Positions 40,985 through 50,343 are shown, counted from the first letter of the stretch. The stretch is DNA of 64,000 nt from JACVRW01 sp963825345 (GCA_963825345.1 CAWGSQ010000006.1:62001-126000), one strand, 5' to 3'. The notes: generated by a model not told the origin, from the letters alone. Program-made: numbers and translations.

Positions 40985-42242
40985 GTTCGTGGAGGACCGC
41001 CGCCGCGCTGCGCTCGAGGTCTACGAGGCCCAGGAGACGCCCACCTGGCGCCGCTCCGGCTTCTGGACCACGACCCTGCGTGGCCTCGACCTCGACGCGC
41101 TCGAGCCGCGCCGCTACGAGCCGGGCCTCCCCCAGCTCGACCTCGGCGATGACGAGCATTCCGCCCTGATCGTGCAGCGCGGCGCCAACGTGGTGCACAC
41201 GGACCTGAACGACGACCAGATCGTCGTCATGCCGCTCGAGCAGGCGGTCGAGGAGCACCCCGAGCTGGTGGCAGAGCACTTCGGCAAGCGGCTCCCGTTC
41301 GACGAGGACAAGTTCGCCGCCGGCACCGCCGCCTTTTGGACCGGCGGGGTGTTCATCCACGTGCCGAAGAACGCACGCGTGGAGAAGCCGATCCAGGTGG
41401 TCTGGCTGATCGACGAGCCGGGCACCGTGCAGTGGGCCCACACGCTCGTCGTGGTGGGCGAGCACGCCGAGGTCCGGATTCGTGAGTTCTTCCTCGGAGG
41501 CGACTTCGAGGGCCAGGCGCTTCACGCCGGCGCCTTCGAGCTGTACGCCGACACGGGCGCGCAGGTGGACCTGGCGCACTACCAGGACTGGGGCAGCGGC
41601 CACGTATACGACCTCTCCACCAGGCGCGTGGAGGTCGGCCGCGACGCCCGCGTGAAGTGGGTGCCGATCCACCTCGGTGGGCACCTCACCAAGCAGACGC
41701 TCGACATAATCACCGCCGAGCCGGGCTCGGACATGCGCCACACCGGCATGTACTTCACCGAGCGCGACGAGCACCTCGACCTGTTCACCTCGGACAGGCA
41801 CGAGGCGGGCCACACCACAGGGGACACCGTGTGGAAGGGCGCGCTCACGGGCGAGTCGCGGGCCTCGTACGAGGGCCTGATCCACATCCTCCCTAAGGCG
41901 CCCGAGGTGGACACCTACCTCCAGACCCACCAGATGCTGCTCTCGCCGAAGGCGAAGGGCGACGCGATCCCGTCGCTGATCGTGGAGGTGGACAACGTGA
42001 AGGCCTCGCACGGCGGCACCGTCGGCGAGCTCGACCCCGAGCAGATCTTCTACATGATGACCCGCGGCGTCCCGCGCGCCGAGGCTGTGCGCGTGCTCGT
42101 GGAGGGCTACTTCGAGGAGGTCATCATGCGGCTCGACGATCCGGGCCTCGAGGACCTCGTGCGCCGTCGGATCAGCGAGAAGCTGGCCGAGGCCGAGGAC
42201 CAGGTGAAGGAGTTCATCGGCGAGCGGGCCGAGGCCGGCTGA
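40974..42242 (+). CDS. sufD: Fe-S assembly protein SufD
   Basis: 422 residues of the SufB/SufD beta-helix family. TGGVFIHVPKNARVEKPIQVVW, the helix strands around LTKQTLDIITAEPGSDMRHTGMYFTERDEHLDLFTSDRHEAGHTTGDTVWKG (in pieces of that region) and SPKAKGDAIPSLIVEVDNVKASHGGTVGELDPEQIFYMMTRGVPRAEA are diagnostic. The position after sufC and the N-terminus favour SufD rather than SufB; a clear SufB is at 55.5 kb. GTG start overlaps sufC. Confidence 0.93.
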   Translation: MAPKFVEDRRRAALEVYEAQETPTWRRSGFWTTTLRGLDLDALEPRRYEPGLPQLDLGDDEHSALIVQRGANVVHTDLNDDQIVVMPLEQAVEEHPELVAEHFGKRLPFDEDKFAAGTAAFWTGGVFIHVPKNARVEKPIQVVWLIDEPGTVQWAHTLVVVGEHAEVRIREFFLGGDFEGQALHAGAFELYADTGAQVDLAHYQDWGSGHVYDLSTRRVEVGRDARVKWVPIHLGGHLTKQTLDIITAEPGSDMRHTGMYFTERDEHLDLFTSDRHEAGHTTGDTVWKGALTGESRASYEGLIHILPKAPEVDTYLQTHQMLLSPKAKGDAIPSLIVEVDNVKASHGGTVGELDPEQIFYMMTRGVPRAEAVRVLVEGYFEEVIMRLDDPGLEDLVRRRISEKLAEAEDQVKEFIGERAEAG

Positions 42243-43516
42243 TGGGCGCCGTTGCTGGGAAAACCGATGCTCGCGCGCACCGCGCGCTCGCCGATCAGCC
42301 GCTTGTCGACGTCCGCGCCGACTTCCCCGTGCTCGCGCGCGAGTTCGCCGGGAAGCGGGTTGCGTACCTCGACTCGGCCGCCACCGCACAGCGACCCGAG
42401 CAGGTGATCGCGGCGATGGACCGCTTCCAGCGCGAGTCCTACGCGCCGATCCACCGCGGCGTGTACGAGCTGGCGCGCGAGTCCACGGACGCGTTCGAGT
42501 CGGCCCGCGTGCGCATCGCGGACTTCGTGGGCTGGGACCCGGCGTGCTCGATCTTCACGCGCAACGCCACCGAGGCGATCAACCTGGTCGCATACGCGTG
42601 GGGCCGCGACAACGTCGGCGAGGGCGACGAGCTGCTCATCACGGAGATGGAGCACCACTCGAACATCGTGCCCTGGCAGCTTCTCTGCGAGCAGACTGGC
42701 GCGAAGCTGCGCTACCTCACTCTCACCGACAGCGCCGAGCTGTCCCTCGACGAGCTCGACTCGATCCTCGCCGAGGGCCGCGTGAAGCTGGTGGCCGTGG
42801 CGCACGTCTCGAACGTGCTCGGCACGATCAACCCCGTCGCCGAGATCGTGCGACGCGCACGCGCCGCCGGCGCCGTGACGCTGATCGACGGCGCTCAGGC
42901 GGTCCCTCAGCTGCCGCTCGACCTGCACGAGATCGACGCGGACTTCTACGCCTGGACCGGCCACAAGGCGCTGGGCCCGACGATCGGCCTGCTGCACGGT
43001 CGGCGCGAGCTGCTCGACGAGATGCGCCCCTTCCTCGGCGGCGGCCACATGATCTCGCGCGTGGAGCGCGAGCACTCCACCTGGAACGAGCTGCCCTTCA
43101 AGTTCGAAGCGGGCACCTCGGCGGCCACCGAGGCCGTGGGGCTCGGTGCGGCGGTCGAGTACCTCGACGCGATCGGCATGGAGCAGGTCCGCGCCCACGA
43201 GCGGGACCTGACCGCCTACGCCCTCGAGCGCCTGCCCGAGGTCGAGGGCATCCACCTCTACGGCCCGTCGGACCTCGACCACCGAGGCGGCGTCGTGGCG
43301 TTCGCGATCGACGGGATCCACCCGCACGACATAGCCGAGCTCTGCGACCGTGAGGCGGTCTGCGTGCGCGCCGGTCACCACTGCGCGCAGCCGCTGATGC
43401 ACTGCCTCGGCGTGGGCGCCACCGCGCGCGCCTCCTTCCACGTCTACAACTCGCGCGACGAGGTGGACCGGCTGGTCGACGCGCTCGTCAAGGCACGAGA
43501 GGTATTCGAGCTCTGA
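42242..43516 (+). CDS. sufS: Cysteine desulfurase SufS
   Basis: 424-residue PLP enzyme. YLDSAATAQRPEQVIAAM opens it; TGHKALGPTIGLLHG has the PLP lysine; RAGHHCAQPLMHCLGV has the catalytic Cys of group II desulfurases. Passes persulfide sulfur to SufU. ATG overlaps the sufD stop by one base and the stop overlaps the sufU start. Confidence 0.97.
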   Translation: MGAVAGKTDARAHRALADQPLVDVRADFPVLAREFAGKRVAYLDSAATAQRPEQVIAAMDRFQRESYAPIHRGVYELARESTDAFESARVRIADFVGWDPACSIFTRNATEAINLVAYAWGRDNVGEGDELLITEMEHHSNIVPWQLLCEQTGAKLRYLTLTDSAELSLDELDSILAEGRVKLVAVAHVSNVLGTINPVAEIVRRARAAGAVTLIDGAQAVPQLPLDLHEIDADFYAWTGHKALGPTIGLLHGRRELLDEMRPFLGGGHMISRVEREHSTWNELPFKFEAGTSAATEAVGLGAAVEYLDAIGMEQVRAHERDLTAYALERLPEVEGIHLYGPSDLDHRGGVVAFAIDGIHPHDIAELCDREAVCVRAGHHCAQPLMHCLGVGATARASFHVYNSRDEVDRLVDALVKAREVFEL

Positions 43517-43896
43517 TGGACGCTCTCTATCGCGACTTCATCCTCGAGCACTACAAGAGTCCGCGGAACTTCGGGGAGCTCGAGCCGCACGACCTCCAGT
43601 GGCACGACCACAATCCGCTCTGCGGCGACGAGCTTGGCGTGCACATCGTGGTCGAGGACGGTCGGGTGAAGGACCTGCGCTTCCACGGCCAGGGCTGCGC
43701 GATCTCACAGGCGGCCGCGTCGATCTCCTCCGAGGAGCTGATCGGAATGCCGCTCGAGGAGGTCCAGCGCCTGGGCGCCGACTGGGTGATCGAGCAGCTC
43801 GGCATCGACATCTCCCCCACGCGCCGCAAGTGCGCGTTGCTGTCGCTCAAGGTGATGCGCGGCGCGACGACGGGCGACGCCAGCTGGCCCGAGTAG
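43516..43896 (+). CDS. sufU: Sulfur-transfer protein SufU
   Basis: 126 residues. The zinc/sulfur ligands are in NPLCGDELGV, GQGCAISQAAASI and RRKCALLSLKVM. The insertion of about 20 residues before the last Cys distinguishes SufU from IscU. Accepts sulfur from SufS for the SufBCD scaffold. Coupled to sufS by a shared base. The TAG stop shares its G with the next GTG. Confidence 0.97.
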   Translation: MDALYRDFILEHYKSPRNFGELEPHDLQWHDHNPLCGDELGVHIVVEDGRVKDLRFHGQGCAISQAAASISSEELIGMPLEEVQRLGADWVIEQLGIDISPTRRKCALLSLKVMRGATTGDASWPE

Positions 43897-44540
43897 TGGC
43901 GGAGGCGCCGGATCGTCAGGAGCTCCTGACGGCTCTGACCACCGAGCACTTCACGCTCCAGGGCGCGCGCTCGCAGACCGCGAGCGAGAGCGCCTCCCGC
44001 GCCTCGCTCTACATCCTCTCGGTCTCCAGCACCCTGGTCGCGCTGGGGTTCATCGGCCAGGCATCGCAGTTCGGCAACACCTTCGATGTCTTCGCGCTCA
44101 CCGTACTCCCGACGCTCTTTGTCCTCGGCGTCTTCACCTTCGTGCGAGTGGTCGAGTGCGGTGCCGAGGACTTCCGCTACGGCGTCGCAATCAACAGGAT
44201 CCGCAACTACTACAAGGAGATCGCCGGCGACCAGGCGAGGCTCTTCCTGCTCTCCGGGCACGACGACGGACGAGGGGTCTTCGAGAACGCCGCGGTGCCG
44301 CCCGAGGGGCGCGAGCAGTTCTTCACCTTCGCGACGGTCGTCGCCGTGATCAACAGCGTGGTGGGTGCCAGCGCGATCGCGATCGCTCTCGGTGCGATCG
44401 CCGATGCCCCGCTTGGCGTGGCCGCGGGCGTGGGCGGCGTGGTGGCACTCGTTTCCCTTGTTGCCTTGCTCCGTTACGCCGACCGGCTGCTCGAGGAGCG
44501 CGCGGGCCGCACCGAGTCGATCTTCCCCTCGCCGCAGTAG
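43896..44540 (+). CDS. Uncharacterised membrane protein at the end of the suf operon
   Basis: 214 residues with two hydrophobic hairpins (ASLYILSVSSTLVALGFIG with VFALTVLPTLFVLGVFTFV, and FFTFATVVAVINSVVGASAIAIALGAI with VAAGVGGVVALVSLVALL) flanking a charged loop (DFRYGVAINRIRNYYKEIAGDQARL). GTG at 43896 shares a base with the sufU stop, so it is translationally coupled to suf. No metal or redox motif. Possibly carried along; not a known Suf part. Confidence 0.8.
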   Translation: MAEAPDRQELLTALTTEHFTLQGARSQTASESASRASLYILSVSSTLVALGFIGQASQFGNTFDVFALTVLPTLFVLGVFTFVRVVECGAEDFRYGVAINRIRNYYKEIAGDQARLFLLSGHDDGRGVFENAAVPPEGREQFFTFATVVAVINSVVGASAIAIALGAIADAPLGVAAGVGGVVALVSLVALLRYADRLLEERAGRTESIFPSPQ

Positions 44541-44544
44541 CTAC

Positions 44545-45003
44545 TCAGGGCTCGTGGTGGATGTCGTCGACCCAGTGGATCTCTTCTGGGTTGGGCTCGA
44601 CAGCCGGCATGTCGAGGTTCACGACGACCGGATCCTGGCCGCTTCGCACGACCACGCATGACAGCGGATCGTCGGGGCTGGCGTTGATCTCCTGGTGCGG
44701 CACGTACGGCGGGACGTAGATGAAGTCTCCGGGGCCGGCCTCGGCGAGGAACTCGAGTCGCTCTCCCCAGCGCATCCGCGCCTTCCCGCTCACCACGTAG
44801 ATGACGCTCTCCAGCGAGCCGTGGTGATGCGGACCCGTCTTGGCGTCGGGGTGAATGACCACGGTGCCGGCCCAGAGCTTCTCGGCGCCCGCCCGGGCGG
44901 CGTCGATCGCCCCCTCGCGGTGCATCCCCGGTGTCTGCGGCGTGTTCGGGTCCAGCTCATCCGCGTGAACGACGCGTACTCCGTTCAGTCGCCAGTCGGT
45001 CAC
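44545..45003 (-). CDS. Cupin-domain protein
   Basis: 152 residues. Metal motif GPHHHGSLESVIYVVSGKARM and second His in YVPPYVPHQEIN. An unusual N-terminal ~45-residue lead and a C-terminal acidic tail (NPEEIHWVDDIHHEP). GTG at 45003 overlaps the cyclase stop as GTGA. Substrate unknown. Confidence 0.85.
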   Translation of the reverse strand: MTDWRLNGVRVVHADELDPNTPQTPGMHREGAIDAARAGAEKLWAGTVVIHPDAKTGPHHHGSLESVIYVVSGKARMRWGERLEFLAEAGPGDFIYVPPYVPHQEINASPDDPLSCVVVRSGQDPVVVNLDMPAVEPNPEEIHWVDDIHHEP

Positions 45004-45812
45004 GTCGGCAGGGCCGACCTCAGAGGCGGGAAGTCGGTGGGCAGGTCAGGCGCCTCCGCCTGGAATATGTCGATCGGCTCGGGCAGGCCGCGGAATCGCC
45101 AGGCGCCGAGGCTCCTCAGGCTGACCCCGTCGGGGAGCGAGTCGAGGACCGGAGCGCGAACGGCCGAGGACAGCACGATCTGGCCGCCGTGCGCCGCGAA
45201 GCAGATGCGCGCCGCGGCATGAACGGAGAGCCCGACATAGCCGGTCTCCGTCAACGCGGGACGGCCACGGTGCAGGCCGATCCGCAGCCGGACGACGCTG
45301 CCCTTGGGCCATGTGCCGGCCTGCATCGCCCGCTGGACCGCCAGCGCGCCGTTCAGCGCCGCGGGCGCACGTTCGAACGCCGCGAACACGTCGTCGCCCC
45401 GGGCGGACACCACGTGACCGCCCGCCCCTCGCACGGCGGCGCGCACGAGCTTGCGGACATCGTCGAGCAGGCGCGCATAGCCATCGCCGAGGCGCCCGAG
45501 CAGTTCGGTCGAGCCCTCGATGTCGACGAGCAGGAAGGTGACGTCACCCGTCGGGTACTTACGCTGCGGCTGTAGCTGCGCGCTGATGAAGCCGATCGGC
45601 ATGATCCCGTGCTTCTTCGCCGCGCGCAGCAGCCGGCTACGCGCCCTGTCGCGCGCCTCGTCGTCCTCGAACGCAACCTGCCCGAACCGTGCGAGCGCAT
45701 TCCGCACGTGCGCCGCGTCGTGGATCGGCAGCCGGCGTCGCCCATCCGCATCGATGTACGCGAAGGCACTGTTAGGAAGCTTTGCGCGCTCTTTCGCAGT
45801 GAGGGGCGGCAC
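45000..45812 (-). CDS. Class III adenylate/guanylate cyclase-domain protein with DUF6582-like N-terminus
   Basis: 270 residues. The first 70 (KERAKLPNSAFAYID, RRRLPIHDAAHVRNALARFGQVAF) resemble DUF6582, a domain otherwise common in small actinobacterial proteins. The catalytic domain starts at TFLLVDIEGSTELLGRLGDGY, in which DIEGST holds the metal Asp; ARGDDVFAAFERAPAAL and RIGLHRGRPAL follow. GTG at 45812. It overlaps a cupin gene. Whether it makes cAMP or cGMP is not clear. Confidence 0.82.
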   Translation of the reverse strand: MPPLTAKERAKLPNSAFAYIDADGRRRLPIHDAAHVRNALARFGQVAFEDDEARDRARSRLLRAAKKHGIMPIGFISAQLQPQRKYPTGDVTFLLVDIEGSTELLGRLGDGYARLLDDVRKLVRAAVRGAGGHVVSARGDDVFAAFERAPAALNGALAVQRAMQAGTWPKGSVVRLRIGLHRGRPALTETGYVGLSVHAAARICFAAHGGQIVLSSAVRAPVLDSLPDGVSLRSLGAWRFRGLPEPIDIFQAEAPDLPTDFPPLRSALPT

Positions 45813-45844
45813 GCGAGGATGATCGCAAGGGCAGCCCCCGTTCG

Positions 45845-46600
45845 TCAGTCGTAGTTGCGGATCATGCGCACGTTCAGCGCCAGCATCACCGCGCCGAGGA
45901 CGGCGACCACTGCGAAGCCGGGCCAGATGTCGCTCCACACGAGGTCCTGGAGGATGAGCGAGCGGAGCGCCTCCATCACATAGGTGACCGGGTTGAACGT
46001 GGCCGCGATCTCCATGGGCCTCGTGAGCATGTCGCGCGGTACGAAGTTCGGAGTCAGGAACAGCAGTGGGAAGAAGATCAGGCCGCCGGAGTTCGTGGCC
46101 GCCGCGCTTCTCGTCTTCAACGCGATGAGCTGCATGAATCCCACGAAGACCACAGACCAGAGTGCAGTCATTCCCACGAGCAGCACGAAGCCGAGCACGC
46201 CGCTGGCGATCGAGATGCCGAAGATCAGCGCGAGCAGCACGATTGCGGTAGCGATCAGAACGCCCTTGACCGCCTCGGCGATCAACCGGCCCATCACGAT
46301 CGCGGCCCGCGACACCGGGGCCGCGCGGAGCTTGTCGAAGTAGCCCCCCTCGATGTCCTCGACCAGGAAGAGCGCCGCGGTCCCGAACGACGCCGCAAGG
46401 AGCAGCGAACTGGGCAGCTGGAAGGCGCCGTAGCCCTGGCCGTGGAGGAACTCCGTGGACGCCGACGGGAAGATCTTCGCCGCCTGTCCCACGTTCACGA
46501 CCAGGAAGAACAGCGGGATGAACAGGGTCGGAAGCAGCGCCTCGGGCGTCCGCCAACCCTCACGCAGCGCGCGCTGTCCGAGAACCCAGGCCTCGTTCAT
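45845..46600 (-). CDS. ABC-2 type exporter permease (DrrB-like)
   Basis: 251 residues with six hydrophobic segments (LLPTLFIPLFFLVVNVGQA, SSLLLAASFGTAALFLVED, GVLIATAIVLLALIFGISIASG, VLGFVLLVGMTALWSVVFVG and others) and the ABC2 motif MARPMEIAATFNPVTYVMEALRSLI region. ATG overlaps the ATPase stop (ATGA). Typically exports lipids or drugs. Confidence 0.9.
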   Translation of the reverse strand: MNEAWVLGQRALREGWRTPEALLPTLFIPLFFLVVNVGQAAKIFPSASTEFLHGQGYGAFQLPSSLLLAASFGTAALFLVEDIEGGYFDKLRAAPVSRAAIVMGRLIAEAVKGVLIATAIVLLALIFGISIASGVLGFVLLVGMTALWSVVFVGFMQLIALKTRSAAATNSGGLIFFPLLFLTPNFVPRDMLTRPMEIAATFNPVTYVMEALRSLILQDLVWSDIWPGFAVVAVLGAVMLALNVRMIRNYD

Positions 46601-47448
46601 GCCGTGACCTCCTGGACCTCGCCGACGGCGCGGCCACGGGTCCGTCCGGTCGCGTCGAGGAAGACGTCGTCGAGCGTTGGGTCGCTCGCCAGCCCGCGGC
46701 GCTCGCGCAGATCCGCCTTGAGCCGGGCTGGCGTTCCCTCCCGGACGATCAGGCCTTCGTCGATGATCGCCAGCCGGTCACACAGCTGGTCCGCCTCCTC
46801 CAGGTACTGGGTCGTGAGGAACACCGTCGTCCCGCGCTCGTTGATCCGGCGCATCTCGTCCCAGACCGTGAGGCGGCTGGCGGGATCGAGCCCGGTTGTG
46901 GGCTCGTCGAGGAACAGCACCTCCGGCTCATGGACTAGGGCGGACGCCAGATCGAGCCGGCGCTTCATCCCGCCGGAGTAGCCCTTGATCATCCTGTCCG
47001 CGGAGTCCTGGAGATCGACCAGCTCGAGCAGCTCCGCCGCGCGAGCCGAGGCCGCACGCGAGGTGAGTCCGAACAGCCGTCCCTGGAGAACGAGGAGCTC
47101 CCGCCCGGTCTGACGAGGATCGAGCCCGGCCTCTTGGAGCGCGACGCCGATGCGGCGCCGCACCGCGTCTGGCTCGTCGGCCACGTCCACACCGGCCACC
47201 TGTGCGGAACCCGAGGTGATCGATAGCAGCGTCGTGAGCATGTGCACCGTGGTCGATTTCCCGGCGCCGTTCGGTCCGAGGAAGCCAAAGACCTCTCCGG
47301 CCTCGACCCTCAGGTCGACGCCTCGGACCGCCTCGACGTCCCCCGTTCGGCTGGGGAAATGCTTGACCAGCCCCTCAGCCTGCACCGCGGCTGTGGCGCT
47401 GGTTTGACCGTCTTCCACGTGGCTGCTCTCCAGTTCCATCGATGTCAC
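46597..47448 (-). CDS. ABC exporter ATPase (DrrA-like)
   Basis: 283 residues. Walker A FLGPNGAGKSTTVHML, Q-loop VALQEAGLD, signature YSGGMKRRLDLASALV, Walker B VLFLDEPTTGLDP, and the DrrA-type C-terminal extension (ASDPTLDDVFLDATG). GTG 47448 and ATG 47439 are both possible starts. Forms an exporter with the downstream permease. Confidence 0.92.
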   Translation of the reverse strand: MTSMELESSHVEDGQTSATAAVQAEGLVKHFPSRTGDVEAVRGVDLRVEAGEVFGFLGPNGAGKSTTVHMLTTLLSITSGSAQVAGVDVADEPDAVRRRIGVALQEAGLDPRQTGRELLVLQGRLFGLTSRAASARAAELLELVDLQDSADRMIKGYSGGMKRRLDLASALVHEPEVLFLDEPTTGLDPASRLTVWDEMRRINERGTTVFLTTQYLEEADQLCDRLAIIDEGLIVREGTPARLKADLRERRGLASDPTLDDVFLDATGRTRGRAVGEVQEVTA

Positions 47449-47506
47449 AGGAAAATAGACAGTGGAGGACGGCCAAACTCATCGGCGGCCCAGTCGACCT
47501 ATCCCT

Positions 47507-47872
47507 TCACCGCTGCTGTTCGTCCGGAGCAGGGAGGCGCGGCGAAGCAAATGGCCCGGCTAGCTCGGGTGTAACACCCTCCGCACGCAGCGCCTGCGCC
47601 TGCGCGGTGTCCATCCACATCTCCCAGCGCCCGGAGGCAGACTCGCGATCGGAGAGGAAGCGGTACGGGCGGCGACCGCCGAACTCGGTGTGGCGCATGT
47701 GCGAGACGCCCCCGAGCACGGACGCGATCCGGCGCCGCGGCCAGCCGATTGCGTCCTCGATCTCGGGGAAGGGCCGGGGCTGGTCGGGCGCTTCGGCGAG
47801 CCCTTCGAGGAGCTCGCGCATGAGGTCGCTGCAGCGGTCGTGGAAGCGCGCGATCTCACCGGCGTCGGTCAT
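47507..47872 (-). CDS. Small protein, possibly winged-helix (DUF6416-like)
   Basis: 121 residues, soluble. EIEDAIGWPRRRIASVLGGVSHMRHTEFGGRRPYRF could be a winged helix. The rest is acidic and Trp-containing. ATG at 47872 begins MTDAGEIARFHDRC. I cannot confirm a family; a DUF6416-type fold is a guess. It follows the next gene upstream by 32 bases in the same direction. Confidence 0.6.
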   Translation of the reverse strand: MTDAGEIARFHDRCSDLMRELLEGLAEAPDQPRPFPEIEDAIGWPRRRIASVLGGVSHMRHTEFGGRRPYRFLSDRESASGRWEMWMDTAQAQALRAEGVTPELAGPFASPRLPAPDEQQR

Positions 47873-47904
47873 CGCGTTTTGCGGGGCGTGCTGGGTGCGC
47901 GGGG

Positions 47905-48534
47905 TCAATCGCCGAGGCTCGGTTGGTAGGCGTCCGCGACAGTCCTGAGGCAATCGGCCATCGCCGCATTCGTGAGGTCCGGCTCGGCGTCGAGGTAGGC
48001 GCCCCGGGCCGCGCGCAGCTCGTCGTGGCGCTCGCGGAGCGACTCGACCGCGGCCGCGTCGGTGATCACGACCTTTCGGAACAGGCGTCCCTTGGTCGTC
48101 ACAAGGCCGGCCGCCGATGCCTCCGCGAAGCAGTGGTTGCAGACGCTGTTCCAGGGCCCGCGGTTGTCGAGGTCGAGCGCCCGCACCAGCTCCCGCAGGC
48201 CCCCGTCGGCGCCCTCGACGCCGCGGGCCGCGTCCAGGAGCGCGCCCTCGAGGCCGCGCAGCCGCGCGCTCGCATCGAGGAGTCTGAACCCGGCGCACGA
48301 CTTGCCGCCGAGCACCCTCACGCGCTCCTTCTCGACCGGCCGCAGCTGCTCGAACTCCATCAGTCCCTGTCGGCGCAGATTCCACATCGCGATGTGGAGC
48401 AGGTTGCCGCCCGTGTCGATCGCGGTCGTCGTCCCGCCCGGCACCGCCACCACGTACTGCTCGGGATCGCAGGGCAGCCAGCTCGTGGCGAACAGGTACC
48501 GGATCGTCGTCTCGGTCAGCGCGGGCGGCGCCAC
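47905..48534 (-). CDS. Uncharacterised 209-residue protein
   Basis: Soluble and mostly helical. TTTAIDTGGNLLHIAMWNLRRQGLMEFEQLRPVEKERVRVLGGKSCAGFRL and DNRGPWNSVCNHCFAEASAAGLVTTKGRLFRKVVITDAAAVESLRERHDEL suggest a two-part fold with winged-helix-like elements. Only a faint GPP34-like appearance; I do not assign it. GTG at 48534 has TAGGAT 6 bases upstream, a leaderless-type start. Confidence 0.7.
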   Translation of the reverse strand: MAPPALTETTIRYLFATSWLPCDPEQYVVAVPGGTTTAIDTGGNLLHIAMWNLRRQGLMEFEQLRPVEKERVRVLGGKSCAGFRLLDASARLRGLEGALLDAARGVEGADGGLRELVRALDLDNRGPWNSVCNHCFAEASAAGLVTTKGRLFRKVVITDAAAVESLRERHDELRAARGAYLDAEPDLTNAAMADCLRTVADAYQPSLGD

Positions 48535-48605
48535 GTGATCATCCTATGGCGCCAAATAGGCCTCCCCGCCGTTTCGGGTGCGGAGGGCACGGAGAGACCC
48601 GGGCT

Positions 48606-49517
48606 ATGAAGAGACTTCTGACTGTCCTCGCAGCGGTGCTGGCGGCGGTATCGGCGATCGCGGCGGTTGCGCTCGCCGACAGGGGTCCGGACCGGATCGC
48701 GCTGCCCGACGGCTTCAGGCCGGAGGGAATCGCCGCGGGGCCCGGCCGGAGCGTCTACGTGGGGTCGATTCCGACCGGGCGGGTGCTCGAGATCGACACG
48801 AAGACGGGAGCCCAACGAGAGGCCGTGCCGGCTCGCGCGGGACACGCAGCGATCGGCCTGAAGTACGACCGGCACGAGGACCGGCTGTTCGTGAGCGGCG
48901 GCCCAACCGGCAAGGCGTTCGTCTACGACGCGAACAGCGGCGCCGAGCTCGCTGCGTTCCAGCTGACCGCACCGGGGGAGCCGACGTTCATCAACGACGT
49001 CGTCCTCACGCGCAGGGTCGCGTACTTCACCGACTCGCTGCAGCCGGTGATCTACGCCGTGAGGCGGGACCTCTCCGGCGTCACGCCGATCGCGCTGCCG
49101 AAGTTCCCGATGACGGAGGGTCAGAACAACCTGAACGGCATCGAGGCGGCGCACAAGGGACGCGTCCTGCTGGCCATCCAGAGCTCGGAGGGCGTGCTGT
49201 GGAGGATCGACCCGGCGACCGGCTCGCACGCACCCGTGGACCTCGGCGGGGCCGAGCTCACGAACGGCGACGGGCTGCTTCTCATCGGGAAGCGCACGCT
49301 GCTGGTGGTGCAGAACCGGTCGAACCAGATCGCGGTCGTGAAGCTGGACAGGCACTTCCACTCCGGGCGCGTCGTCCGCACGATCAAGCACCCCGATTTC
49401 GATGTCCCGACAACGGTGGCGAGGAAGCGCGGGAGCCTCTACCTCCCAAACGCGCGCTTCACCACGCCACCGATGCCGGACACCGACTACTGGGTCACGC
49501 GGGTCGGCAGGCGCTAG
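48606..49517 (+). CDS. Secreted NHL/SMP-30-like beta-propeller protein
   Basis: 303 residues. Signal peptide MKRLLTVLAAVLAAVSAIAAVALA. Propeller blades follow: FRPEGIAAGPGRSVYVGSIPTGRVLEID, HAAIGLKYDRHEDRLFVSGG, PTFINDVVLTRRVAYFTDSLQPVIYAV, NLNGIEAAHKGRVLLAIQSSEGVLWRIDPATG. Resembles lactonase-like or superoxide-binding secreted propellers; enzyme activity unproved. ATG at 48606. Confidence 0.82.
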   Translation: MKRLLTVLAAVLAAVSAIAAVALADRGPDRIALPDGFRPEGIAAGPGRSVYVGSIPTGRVLEIDTKTGAQREAVPARAGHAAIGLKYDRHEDRLFVSGGPTGKAFVYDANSGAELAAFQLTAPGEPTFINDVVLTRRVAYFTDSLQPVIYAVRRDLSGVTPIALPKFPMTEGQNNLNGIEAAHKGRVLLAIQSSEGVLWRIDPATGSHAPVDLGGAELTNGDGLLLIGKRTLLVVQNRSNQIAVVKLDRHFHSGRVVRTIKHPDFDVPTTVARKRGSLYLPNARFTTPPMPDTDYWVTRVGRR

Positions 49518-49999
49518 GCAAGCGAGATCGCAACCTGCTCGAGCGCGTCCATCGACTCCTGCATGCCGCCCTCCATGCCGGAGTTGATGTGGGCGTCCCG
49601 ATCCTCCTTGCTCGTGTGCTGCACGAGCATCGTGAGCATGGTGCGCCCGTCGACCTCGTCGAACGTGATGGTCTCCAGAGCTTGCGCGTCGGGCATCCCC
49701 TCGTAGACCTCGGTGGTCACGATCCGCTCGTCCGGGACGATCTCGTGGTACTCGCCGTGGAAGGCGACCTCGAACTCGCCATGCGCCTCCATCACGTACC
49801 GCCACATCCCGCCGACCCGCAGGTCGATCTCCGCGCTCGTGACCGCGCCGCGCTGGCCGCTCCACCAGCGCTTGACGAGCTCGGGGGTCGTCCACGCCTT
49901 GAAGACGAGCTCCCTGGGCGCGTCGAACTCGCGCGTGATGAGAATCTGATCGTCGGCCGGAAGGGTCACCTTCGCCGTTCCACTACTCGTCACTGCCAT
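49514..49999 (-). CDS. AHSA1/SRPBCC-family protein
   Basis: 161-residue helix-grip protein: ILITREFDAPRELVFKAWTTPELVKRWWSG opening, GGMWRYVM, and a C-terminal helix (GMEGGMQESMDALEQVA). It overlaps the ArsR gene end, the common ArsR-AHSA1 operon layout, in which the ligand is unknown. Confidence 0.9.
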   Translation of the reverse strand: MAVTSSGTAKVTLPADDQILITREFDAPRELVFKAWTTPELVKRWWSGQRGAVTSAEIDLRVGGMWRYVMEAHGEFEVAFHGEYHEIVPDERIVTTEVYEGMPDAQALETITFDEVDGRTMLTMLVQHTSKEDRDAHINSGMEGGMQESMDALEQVAISLA

Positions 50000-50336
50000 C
50001 TCCTTGCTCCTTTTGCTTGAGTTCTTCGAGGACGGCGTCCAGCTGGTCGAACCGCTCTGACCACGAGCGCTCGTAGTTCTTCACCCAGTCATGGATGGGC
50101 TTGAGCGCGTGGCCGTTCAGCCGGTACATCCGCTGCCGTCCCTCCTCGCGCACCTCCACCGCTCCGACCTCTCGGAGCACGCGCAGGTGCTTGGACACCT
50201 GTGGCTGAGCCATGCCGAGCGAGTGCACCAGGTCGTTGACCGGGCGCTCCCCGCCGGCGAGGGCGTCGAGGATCTGTCGCCGCCGCGGCTCTGCCACGGC
50301 GTTGAACGCATCCGCTGTCGTCGCTGCTCTTGCCAC
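49983..50336 (-). CDS. ArsR-family transcriptional regulator
   Basis: 117 residues. Winged helix FNAVAEPRRRQILDALAGGERPVNDLVHSLGMAQPQVSKHLRVLREVGAVEVREEGRQRMYRLNGHAL. No CxC metal site, so it is not an arsenic sensor. Two in-frame ATGs (50348, 50345) fall inside the -10 element TATGAT, so I start it at GTG 50336, exactly 7 bases after the hexamer. Probably represses its own operon with the AHSA1 protein. Confidence 0.9.
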   Translation of the reverse strand: MARAATTADAFNAVAEPRRRQILDALAGGERPVNDLVHSLGMAQPQVSKHLRVLREVGAVEVREEGRQRMYRLNGHALKPIHDWVKNYERSWSERFDQLDAVLEELKQKEQGDGSDE

Positions 50337-50343
50337 GCCAGAC

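Noticed and set aside
44931..45575. Plus-strand open frames opposite the cupin and cyclase genes
   Set aside because: Low-complexity and antisense to well-supported genes with motifs.
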